From the NCBI RefSeq assembly GCF_015477805.1, contig NZ_JADLQL010000001.1, forward strand, positions 1,054,001 to 1,118,000: a stretch of DNA of 64,000 nt. The letters are read 5' to 3'. Numbering within the stretch: the first letter of the stretch is position 1; each line of letters opens with the position of its first letter. A model generated the notes under the pieces. It was not told the DNA's origin. It made no database searches and saw only the letters and a list, made by a program, of their open reading frames with translations. Below are positions 57,901-64,000 of this stretch, one piece after another. The translations under genes and the position numbers were made by a program. Source of the DNA: Nocardia flavorosea. Lineage in GTDB: Bacteria > Actinomycetota > Actinomycetes > Mycobacteriales > Mycobacteriaceae.

Positions 57901-60900
57901 GGCGTCGAACAGTTCGTCGGCGTAGACGAATTCGAGTTCCCCGGTGCCGAGATCGCCGGCCCGGAGCTCGAGATCGAATTTCGCGCGGGCGATATCGAGC
58001 GGGGCCGCGTCCACTGCGAGCCCGGGCAGTTCCAGGGTCGGTACCGGGGTGTCCTGGACGGTGAGCGCAACCTGGAACAGCGGATGCCGGCCGGTGGCGC
58101 GCGGATCGTTGCCCAGTGCCGAAACCACCTGTTCGAACGGGATGTCGGCATGGGCCAGGGCGGCGAGTTCGGTATCCCGGTCTGCCCGCAGCAGATCCGT
58201 GAAGGTCCGGGCCGGGTCTACCTCGGAACGCAGCACCAGAGTGTTGACGAACATGCCGACCAGCTCGTCGAGCCGCCGATCGGTCCGCCCGGCGACCGGG
58301 GTACCGATGGCGATATCGCGGCCGCCGGTCACCGAACGCAGCAGTACGGCAAGCGCCGACCGCAACAACATGAACGGGCTCACCCCCTGGTCGCGGGCCA
58401 GTTCCGCCACCGCACGCCGCAGGGGCGCCGGGATCGGGTACCGTACGCTCCCCGCGGTCTGCTGTGGTTCGGCCGGGCGGGGCCGGTCGTAGGGCAGGGG
58501 CAGCTCATCGGGCAGCCCGGCGAGCCGGTCACGCCAGTAGCCGAGTTGCCGGGCGGCGAGGCTGTCCGGGTCGGTGGCGGCGCCGAGGTACTCCCGCTGC
58601 CACAGTCCGAAATCGGCGTACTGCACCTCGAGCGGAAGCCATTCGGGCGCGCGGCCGGCACATCGGGCCTGATAGGCCAGAGCGAGGTCGCGGGTGAGCG
58701 GTGCCAGCGACCAGCCGTCCGCGGCGATATGGTGTACCACCACGCCCAGCCGGTACCGGTCCGCGCCGATCCGCAACAGGACGGCGCGCAGCGGGGCTCC
58801 GGTGGTGAGATCGAAACCGGTGGTCGCCGCTTCGTGCAGGGCCGCGGCGGCACCGGCCGGATCGGTATCACGAACCTCCAGCGGGGGCAACGCCCAACTG
58901 CCGGGCAATATCCGCTGCTGGGCCCCGTTTCCGTCGTCGGGGTAGGCGGTGCGCAGCACCTCGTGCCGTTCGACGATATCGCCGAAGGCGGCACGCAGTG
59001 CCGCTACCTCGAGGGCACCGTCGATATCGAGCACGAAGGCGATGTTGTAGGCGCTGGATTCGGGTGCGAAGCGGTTGAGGAACCACAGCCGCTGCTGCGG
59101 CAGCGACAACGGGAGACGTTGCGGCCGTGGATCCCGGGCGGTCAGCGGCATCCGGACCGTCACCGGCGTCCGGGTGACGAGTTCGGCCAGGGCGGCAACG
59201 GTCGGGGCGTCGAAAACGGTGCGCACGGGCAGGTCCACGCCGAAACGGTCGTACAGACCGCCCACCAGCCGGGTCGCCAGCAGCGAATTACCGCCGAGGT
59301 CGAAGAATCCGTCCTCGACCCCGGTGATTTCCCGGCCCAGCACCTCGGTGAACACCTCGGCCACCCGCCGCTCGGTATCGGTGGCCGGCGGCCGGGAGGT
59401 CGCGGCGGTGACCGCGAAAACCGGTTCCGGCAGCGCCTTCCGGTCGAGCTTGCCCGAGGGGGCGGTGGGGAATTCCGGCAGCACGGTGACGGCGTCGGGC
59501 ACCATATAGCCGGGCAGCCGGCCCCGGGCCGTCGCGCGCACTGCGGCCGGGTCGACGCCCGCGTCGGCGACGATATAGGCGGCGAGACGTTGCCGGCCCC
59601 GCGGGTCGGTATGCACAACGGTCAACGCGCGCCGCACCCCGGGATGGGTGCGCAGGACGTGGTCGATCTCGGACAGTTCGATCCGGAAACCGCGCAGTTT
59701 CACCTGATCGTCCGCGCGCCCCAGGAACCGCAGCCGACCGGAACGGTCGGCCACGACCAGGTCACCGGTGCGATACATCCGTTCCCCGCGGCGGCCGTAG
59801 GGATTGGCCGGGAACCGGGCAGCGGTGAGCGCATACCGCCCGTGATATCCGCGGGCCACGCCCGGCCCGGACAGATACAGCTCGCCGGGCGTCCCCGGCG
59901 GCACCGGGCGCAACCGGGAGTCGAGAACGAAAAGCCGCATACCGCGCACCGGATGGCCGAGCGGTACCGGTCGGCCCGGCCGCATGGGTCCGGACATGGT
60001 GGCGGCGACGGTGGCCTCGGACGGGCCGTACATATTGTGCATGCGGTACCGGCCGGCCCAGGTGGCCACCAGTTCGGGACCGCACGCCTCCCCGCCCACC
60101 ATGACCGTCTGCAGCCGGTCCAGCCCGGCCGGGTCGACGGTGGCCAGCGCGGCGGGGGTGACGAACGCGTGGGTGACGCCTTCGACCCGCAGGAAGGTCG
60201 CGAGTTCGCTGCCGCCGTAGATCTGCGGGGGCGCGATCACGACGGTGGCGCCGCAGACGAAACCGAGCAACAGTTCCAGCACCGACGCGTCGAAGCTCGG
60301 CGAGGAGAAATGCAGTGTGCGCGCGGCCGGGGTGACCCCGAACAGGTAACACTGTTCCGCGGCGAACGAGGCCAGCCCGCCGTGCGTGACGATGACGGCC
60401 TTCGGGGTGCCGGTGGATCCGGAGGTGTAGATCAGATAGGCCGGGTGGAAGGTACGCACCGGCCGGATCCGGTCCGCGTCGGTTACCGGTGCGGGCGATA
60501 CTGCCGCGCAGGCCGATTCCAGCTCCGGCGTACCGAGCACCGACCACCGCCGGACGGCTCCCGGTTGCTGCGATACCAGGTCCAGCTGTTCCGGGCCGGT
60601 GACGCCCAGCAGGGCACCGGAATCGGTGAGCATATGTGCGATCCGGTCACGCGGATAGCCCGGATCGACCGGTACATACGCCGCACCGGTTTTGGCGACC
60701 GCCCAGATCGCGGTGATCGCGGCCGGCCCACGCGGCAAGGCGATCGCGACGACGGTTTCCGGGCCGGCCCCCTGCGCGATGAGCAACCGGGCCAGCCGGT
60801 TCGCCCGCTCGTCCAGTTCCCGATAGGTGGTGTCACGGCCATCGAAGCGCACCGCGATACCGTCCGGGTCACGGACCGCGGACCGGCCGAGAAGTTCGGC

Positions 60901-63900
60901 CAGCGACACCGGCGGTTCCGCCGGACCACCCGCCAGCGGTACGAGATTGCCGTATTCGCGCCGGTCCAGGACATCGATATCGCCGACCGGGCGCTGCGGC
61001 GCGGCCACCGCGGCATCGAGTACGGCGACGAACCGCCGGGCGATCGACTGCACGGTACGTTCGTCGAACACATCGGTGGCATAGCCGATTTCGGCGTGCA
61101 GTTCACCACCGGAGTTGTCGTCGTGTACCTCGAGCTGGAGATCGAATTTCGCGATATCGGCGTCCAGCGCCAGGATCTCGGTCCGCACCCCGGGCAGGGT
61201 CAGGTCGAATTCACCGGCATTGTCGTAGGACAGCATCACCTGGAACAGCGGGTGGCGCGCACCGGAACGCTCCGGGTTCACCACCTCCACCAGCCGCTCG
61301 AACGGCACATCGGCGTTGGCGAAGGCATTGAGATCGGTTTCCCGCACGATATCGAGCATCCGGTCGAAATCGGCGGTGGGATCGACTTCGGTTCGCAACA
61401 CCAGCGTGTTGACGAACATCCCGACCAGCTCGTCCAGCGCGGGATCGCTACGGCCCGCGATCGGGGTACCGATGACGATATCGGTACTACCGCAGATCCG
61501 GGACAGCAGAGTCGCCAGTGCGGCATGAACCACCATGAACATACTCGCACCGCGGGTGGCCGCCAGTTCCGCCGCCGCGCGGCGGGTACCGGCCGGGATG
61601 GTGAACGCGACCCGCCCGCCCTCGGTGGACCGGTGCGCGGGCCGCGGCCGGTCGAGCGGGAGATCGAGCTGGTCCGGCAGGCCGGCGAGTTCGGCACCCC
61701 AGTGGGTGATCTGGCGGCTCAGCGCACTGGCCGGGTCGGATTCCTCACCGAGCAGTTCGCGCTGCCACAGCGCGAAATCGGCGTATTGCACGGGCAGCGG
61801 AGTCCAGCCGGGCGCCCGGCCCGCGGCCCGGGCGGTGACCGCGACGGTGAGATCGCGGACCAGTGGCGCCACCGACCAGCCGTCGCCGCAAATATGGTGC
61901 AGCACCAGCACCAGCACATGACAGTCGGTGTCGACGGCGTACAGCGCGACCCGGAACGGGAACTCCGTGCGCAGGTCGAACGGCCGCGTGACGAATTCGG
62001 CGGCCAACTCCCGGACTCCGCCGGCGCCGACCTCCTCCGGCACCAGCGTCAACGGCACCTCCGCGGGCGGATGGACCGATTGCTGCGGGCCCGCCCCTTG
62101 GTCGGGGAAGGTGGTGCGCAGGCTTTCGTGCCGTTCGAGCACGTCACGCAGGCCGGCGCGCAGCGCATCGATATCGAGGTTGCCGTCGAGCTGTACGGCC
62201 AGCGGCATATTGTAGGCCGCGGCGTGTTCGGCGAACCGGTTGAGGATCCACAGTCGCTGCTGTGCCGGGGAGAGCGGAATACGTTCGGGGCGGTGCACCG
62301 GCACGAGCCGCGGCGAGGCGAGGTCCGGCTCGTGCACGGTGAACCGGTCGGTGAGCGCGGCGATACTGCCGGCCTCGAAGAGGTCGCGAATCGTCAGGGC
62401 AGTGCCCAGCGCGGTATTGATCCGCGCCACCGCCCGCGCGGCCACCAGCGAATTCCCGCCCAGTTCGAAGAAGCCGTCGTCGATACCGACCTCGGGTACG
62501 CCGAGCAGTTCGGCGAAGATCGTGGCCAGTACCTCTTCGACCTCCGTGCGCGGCGCGGTCCGCACCCGGTCGCCGGTGGGGCCGGGCGCCGGCAGTGCGG
62601 ACCGATCGATCTTGCCGTTGCTGTTCAGCGGTAGTTCGGGCAGTACGGTGACCGTCGTGGGCACCATATACCCCGGTAGCGTGCGCGCCAGCCCGGCTCG
62701 CAGCTCCGTGGTGTCGAGTGCCTCGTCACCACGGACCACGACATAGGCGGCCAGCTGATCGCCCGCGGGGGTGGCGTGGGCGATACAGACCGCGCGGGCG
62801 ATCCGCTCGTCGTCCAGCAGTGCCGCCTCGATCTCGCCGAGTTCGATCCGAAGCCCGCGGATCTTCACCTGGAAATCGGTGCGGCCCAGGTATTCCAGGA
62901 CGCCGCGGCGCGTATCCGGCGACGCGAGCTGCCAGCGCGCCAGATCACCGGTCCGGTACATCCGCGCGCCGGGGCGGAAGGGGTCGGCGACAAATCGCTC
63001 GGCGGTCAACGGGGCCTGCCCGAGATATCCGCGGGCCAGCTGCACACCGGACAGGTACAGTTCGCCCACCGCACCGGGGGCGACCGGGCGCAATGCGTGG
63101 TCGAGCACGTAGGTCCGGGTATTCCACACCGGTGAACCGATCGGTACGGCGACCGGATCCGGCGGGCACTCCCAGTAGGTCACATCGACCGCGGCCTCGG
63201 TGGGGCCGTACAGGTTGTGCAGCTGCGGGCCGGGCAATGCGGCCTTGAAATCACGAACCGTCGCGGGCGGCAGTGCCTCACCGCTGCAGAACACGCGCCG
63301 TAGTGACACACAGTCGGCCACCTCTGTATCGGTGACGAAAACCGAGAGCATGGACGGAACGAAATGGGCCGTGGTGACCTGTTGTTCACGGACGAGCCGG
63401 GCCAGATAGCCCGGATCGCGGTGACCGTCCGGCTGCGCCACCACCAGCCGGGCTCCGGTCTGCAACGGCCAGAAGAACTCCCAGACCGAGACATCGAAGG
63501 TCGCCGGGGTCTTCTGCAGCACCGTATCGGTGTGGTCGAGCGGGTACTCGTGCTGCATCCAGCGCAACCGGTTCACGATCGCGCGGTGGGTGACGCCGAC
63601 CCCCTTCGGGGCCCCGGTCGACCCGGATGTGTAGATCACGTAGGCGAGGTGATCGCCGCGCAGCGGCAGGGTCCGGTCGCTGTCGGTGACCGGCTCCGGG
63701 TCCATCCCGGACAGATCCACCGTGTCGACGGTGATCGCCGCGATGGCGCCGGGCAGTTCGAGGCCGTCGCGGGCCGCGGCCAGCAGCGCGACCGGCCGGG
63801 CCCGGTGCACGATCTGTTCCAGCCGCTGGACCGGATGTTCGGGGTCCAGCGGCAGATAGGCGGCACCGGACTTGATCACGGCGTACATCGCGACCACCAG

Positions 63901-64000
63901 GTCGAGGCTACGGCGCAGGCACAGTGCCACCACCTGCTCCGGGCCGGCTCCCGCCGCGATCAGCAGGCGCGCCAGCCTGTTCGCGCGGGCGTCGAGTTCC
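51997..64000 (-). CDS. Non-ribosomal peptide synthetase, last four modules (5' end outside window)
   Basis: 4000 residues are in view and the frame stays open at 64000, so the protein is longer. N to C: A1 (64000 to ~62590, partial), PCP1 (GGNSL ~62460); C2 (HHICGDGWS ~61890), A2 (to ~59430), PCP2 (~59290); C3 (HHIAADGWS ~58725), A3 (to ~56260), PCP3 (~56120); C4 (HHIAMDGWS ~55545), A4 (to ~53070), PCP4 (~52935); thioesterase (51997 to ~52790, nucleophile in GWSLGG). All C domains keep HHxxxDG and look like L-type; no epimerisation or methyltransferase domain is present. A-domain code residues by GrsA alignment: A1 DVWHFSLVDK, a serine code; A2 DALFMGMVAK, A3 DALFMGGVVK, A4 DALFLGVIVK, which I cannot assign. 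The thioesterase releases the peptide linear or cyclised. Exporter genes follow directly. No MbtH-like protein is visible. Confidence 0.95.
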   Translation of the reverse strand, partial: ELDARANRLARLLIAAGAGPEQVVALCLRRSLDLVVAMYAVIKSGAAYLPLDPEHPVQRLEQIVHRARPVALLAAARDGLELPGAIAAITVDTVDLSGMDPEPVTDSDRTLPLRGDHLAYVIYTSGSTGAPKGVGVTHRAIVNRLRWMQHEYPLDHTDTVLQKTPATFDVSVWEFFWPLQTGARLVVAQPDGHRDPGYLARLVREQQVTTAHFVPSMLSVFVTDTEVADCVSLRRVFCSGEALPPATVRDFKAALPGPQLHNLYGPTEAAVDVTYWECPPDPVAVPIGSPVWNTRTYVLDHALRPVAPGAVGELYLSGVQLARGYLGQAPLTAERFVADPFRPGARMYRTGDLARWQLASPDTRRGVLEYLGRTDFQVKIRGLRIELGEIEAALLDDERIARAVCIAHATPAGDQLAAYVVVRGDEALDTTELRAGLARTLPGYMVPTTVTVLPELPLNSNGKIDRSALPAPGPTGDRVRTAPRTEVEEVLATIFAELLGVPEVGIDDGFFELGGNSLVAARAVARINTALGTALTIRDLFEAGSIAALTDRFTVHEPDLASPRLVPVHRPERIPLSPAQQRLWILNRFAEHAAAYNMPLAVQLDGNLDIDALRAGLRDVLERHESLRTTFPDQGAGPQQSVHPPAEVPLTLVPEEVGAGGVRELAAEFVTRPFDLRTEFPFRVALYAVDTDCHVLVLVLHHICGDGWSVAPLVRDLTVAVTARAAGRAPGWTPLPVQYADFALWQRELLGEESDPASALSRQITHWGAELAGLPDQLDLPLDRPRPAHRSTEGGRVAFTIPAGTRRAAAELAATRGASMFMVVHAALATLLSRICGSTDIVIGTPIAGRSDPALDELVGMFVNTLVLRTEVDPTADFDRMLDIVRETDLNAFANADVPFERLVEVVNPERSGARHPLFQVMLSYDNAGEFDLTLPGVRTEILALDADIAKFDLQLEVHDDNSGGELHAEIGYATDVFDERTVQSIARRFVAVLDAAVAAPQRPVGDIDVLDRREYGNLVPLAGGPAEPPVSLAELLGRSAVRDPDGIAVRFDGRDTTYRELDERANRLARLLIAQGAGPETVVAIALPRGPAAITAIWAVAKTGAAYVPVDPGYPRDRIAHMLTDSGALLGVTGPEQLDLVSQQPGAVRRWSVLGTPELESACAAVSPAPVTDADRIRPVRTFHPAYLIYTSGSTGTPKAVIVTHGGLASFAAEQCYLFGVTPAARTLHFSSPSFDASVLELLLGFVCGATVVIAPPQIYGGSELATFLRVEGVTHAFVTPAALATVDPAGLDRLQTVMVGGEACGPELVATWAGRYRMHNMYGPSEATVAATMSGPMRPGRPVPLGHPVRGMRLFVLDSRLRPVPPGTPGELYLSGPGVARGYHGRYALTAARFPANPYGRRGERMYRTGDLVVADRSGRLRFLGRADDQVKLRGFRIELSEIDHVLRTHPGVRRALTVVHTDPRGRQRLAAYIVADAGVDPAAVRATARGRLPGYMVPDAVTVLPEFPTAPSGKLDRKALPEPVFAVTAATSRPPATDTERRVAEVFTEVLGREITGVEDGFFDLGGNSLLATRLVGGLYDRFGVDLPVRTVFDAPTVAALAELVTRTPVTVRMPLTARDPRPQRLPLSLPQQRLWFLNRFAPESSAYNIAFVLDIDGALEVAALRAAFGDIVERHEVLRTAYPDDGNGAQQRILPGSWALPPLEVRDTDPAGAAAALHEAATTGFDLTTGAPLRAVLLRIGADRYRLGVVVHHIAADGWSLAPLTRDLALAYQARCAGRAPEWLPLEVQYADFGLWQREYLGAATDPDSLAARQLGYWRDRLAGLPDELPLPYDRPRPAEPQQTAGSVRYPIPAPLRRAVAELARDQGVSPFMLLRSALAVLLRSVTGGRDIAIGTPVAGRTDRRLDELVGMFVNTLVLRSEVDPARTFTDLLRADRDTELAALAHADIPFEQVVSALGNDPRATGRHPLFQVALTVQDTPVPTLELPGLAVDAAPLDIARAKFDLELRAGDLGTGELEFVYADELFDATTVHTLAERFLRVLAAVTARPDIAVGDIDTRTDSERATYSPARGPVPGIPRTLAGLFASTVLAHGARPALYAEDTVLTYAELDRRANRLARALIRRGLGAGDRVALGLTRSADSVTAMLAIAKSGAAFVPVDPNYPAERVAHMLADSGCIVGISRAGHAETLRAAGGDHIDWLLLDTPAGRRETGVPADPVTDADRVRPVRVADPAYLIYTSGSTGKPKGVIATHGSLADLADEFRDRLAIHPGARTLHFSSPSFDAAVLDLLLAIGPGAAMVIVPPEVYGGDELADLMTRAEVTHTFITPAALATIDPDRWPLPRLRGLMVGGEHVGPELVARWAPGRRMFNGYGPTETTVVVSVTPVVPDRPAGLASLIRGVRAVVLDEHLRPVPTGVPGELYLGGPGLAQGYHERFGLTAARFVADPYGPAGARMYRTGDVVRWTADGDLRYLGRSDNQVKMRGFRIELGEIAGALSAHPAVHFAHTAVRRVAGVDRLVAYVHPSDPGRRPEPEQLREYLAQRLPRHMVPTAFTLLDEIPLTPVGKLDIAALPEPHALPSGAAGRAPQTATECLVAEIMGDLVDAPVTDIGDNFFEIGGNSLLATQLVGRLEAATGVRLAVRSVFTAPTVAELAARLDGENAGESGPALVRRERPARVPLSPAQQRLWFLNRFGGSDPAATPGAYNIPVVLRLRGPLDRAALATALHTVQQQHETLRTVFPEIDGEPTQLVRELPGAAVELQTQVITGEPRPDIARFIAPGFDLSTQIPLRAGLFIISPDDHILVLVVHHIAMDGWSLEPLAADVADAYRTVRLGAEPRPAAEQLQYIDYTLWQRELLGAEDDPDSVISGQLGYWRDALDGSPELLAVPADRPRPPVPSYRGGTVTERLDAAAHRDLRDLAARHNVSVFMVLHAALAVLLHRLTGAGDIAVGTPVAGRGHPELDRMIGMFVNTLVLRTPVDSGRQFTDLLDTVREADLDAFAHAELPFERLVEVLNPVRSQSHHPLFQVMLSVRDEPVRAVELPGLSIEAMDIDAGIAKFDLQFTLTECRGEDRSPDGIAVAVNYSADLFDESTAARLGRRLVRLLAAVAADPAAVIGELELLEPAEWSALAPLRRADPDQPVTLPEVFAAAASVDRRAVALAAAGVEVTYDALDRWSNRLARVLVGYGVGPETLVALGIPRTVESVATVLAVTKTGAAFVPVDPGYPAARISHMLTDSGAALGLTLAEYRPQLAGAVQWLALDDPDFREEVLDASSAPITDAERTGPLRMDHPAYVIYTSGSTGTPKGVVVTHRGLSNFAAETAQRFDVRPGSRILHFATPSFDAAMLDLLFALGGAATLVLTPPGVVGGTELARVLIAERITHAFITTAALATVDPAGITDFQHVLVGGEALPAEVVARWAPGRNLHNVYGPTETTIVTVVSDPLVPSGPIPIGEPIRGVAAMVLDSRLRPAPLGVTGELYLAGGALARGYHDRPGLTAQRFVANPFGKPGERMYRTGDLVRIRTGADGGPSDIEYVGRTDHQVKIRGFRIELGEIDSALSRHPAVEFSHTAGHRTPAGATALVSYVKAAPGTTATELTAHLSEFVPNYMVPQSIMLIDRLPLTPVGKLDRAALPEPVFAAGEGYRAPANPVEATLCEIFADVLGVERVGAGDGFFELGGNSLLATKVVAQARAAGLDLPMQLLFGESTPAALAARLGDGTADDAMALALAPLLPLRPDSGSGRAPLFCIHPAIGLSWCYAGLLAELPADQPVYGLQAPQATGKPGFGSIAEVAEHYLSHIRSVQPHGPYQLLGWSLGGLIAHEIAVRLQADGEEVASLTMLDSYRLSDDLAEHAMPTITEIIGEFGGDLGVDGAEPTLAEAAEMLRSRPGPFAALTLEHLERLYAGYADGTVQANGFRPGVFDGDLLFFAAATDPVNRAAADRRPGAWQQFVTGAVTAHDIECTHAEMTTAQSLAVIGPVLREHLRARLRT

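Noticed and set aside
56683..62634. Long plus-strand open frame opposite the NRPS gene (and another at 51928-55338)
   Set aside because: Antisense frames produced by high GC third-position bias of the NRPS; Gly/Arg/Asp-rich translation with no domain, no RBS.

Overview
The window reads as a chromosomal segment of a mycolic-acid actinomycete, most likely Nocardia or a close relative. It is GC-rich with GC-biased third codon positions and many GTG starts. Genes have strong mycobacterial counterparts: a GabD2-type dehydrogenase, an Rv3143-like receiver protein directly ahead of the nuo operon, RbpA, and an EthA-like monooxygenase. It also carries a conservon (histidine kinase, roadblock, DUF742, GTPase) and the 3' end of a giant NRPS gene. 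I see no tRNA, rRNA, CRISPR array, insertion sequence or prophage.

Layout. 1-9070: mostly minus-strand genes (response regulator, PP2C phosphatase, CoA-disulfide-reductase-like flavoprotein, EthA-like monooxygenase, LLM oxidoreductase), then a small lipoprotein, a degenerate DUF779 gene behind a 19-codon leader ORF, and convergent gabD2. 9234-13020: a complete conservon closed by a perfect hairpin. 13095-13994: a NUDIX hydrolase and the atypical receiver protein. 14424-30212: a complete NDH-1 operon nuoA-N, in which nuoH and nuoI form one reading frame, with a CRP-like palindrome upstream. 30226-33622: an APH-type kinase translationally coupled to an ACAD10/11-like dehydrogenase, divergent from a regulator with both XRE and TetR domains; the space between holds two palindromes. 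34032-36121: an AT-richer stretch with a 32-codon ORF for a tiny amphipathic protein that has its own RBS and terminator, and a methyltransferase. 36122-41882: membrane proteins (MHYT, GAP family, DUF389, PAP2-like), a metallothionein-like protein and a coiled-coil protein. 41896-49153: TetR and ArsR regulators, an acyl-CoA carboxylase beta subunit divergent from a large TetR-like regulator, a family 9 glycosyltransferase, an M23 peptidase and a small zinc-finger protein. 49577-49912: rbpA with a sigma-R/H-like promoter and a strong terminator. 50053-64000: a DrrAB-like ABC exporter downstream of, and co-oriented with, an NRPS whose last four modules lie in the window and end in a thioesterase.

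How the genes work together. The nuo block is one translationally coupled unit for a menaquinone-type NDH-1. The kinase/dehydrogenase pair fits a two-step removal of a 4-hydroxy group from acyl-CoAs (phosphorylation, then phosphate elimination). The NRPS and adjacent exporter form a make-and-export unit for a peptide; the first adenylation domain in view has a serine-type code, the other three are unassigned. The most intriguing loci are the tiny PorA/PorH-like ORF at 34555-34653, the split ACAD10/11-like pair with its two-headed regulator, the NuoH-NuoI fusion and the leader ORF of the DUF779 gene.
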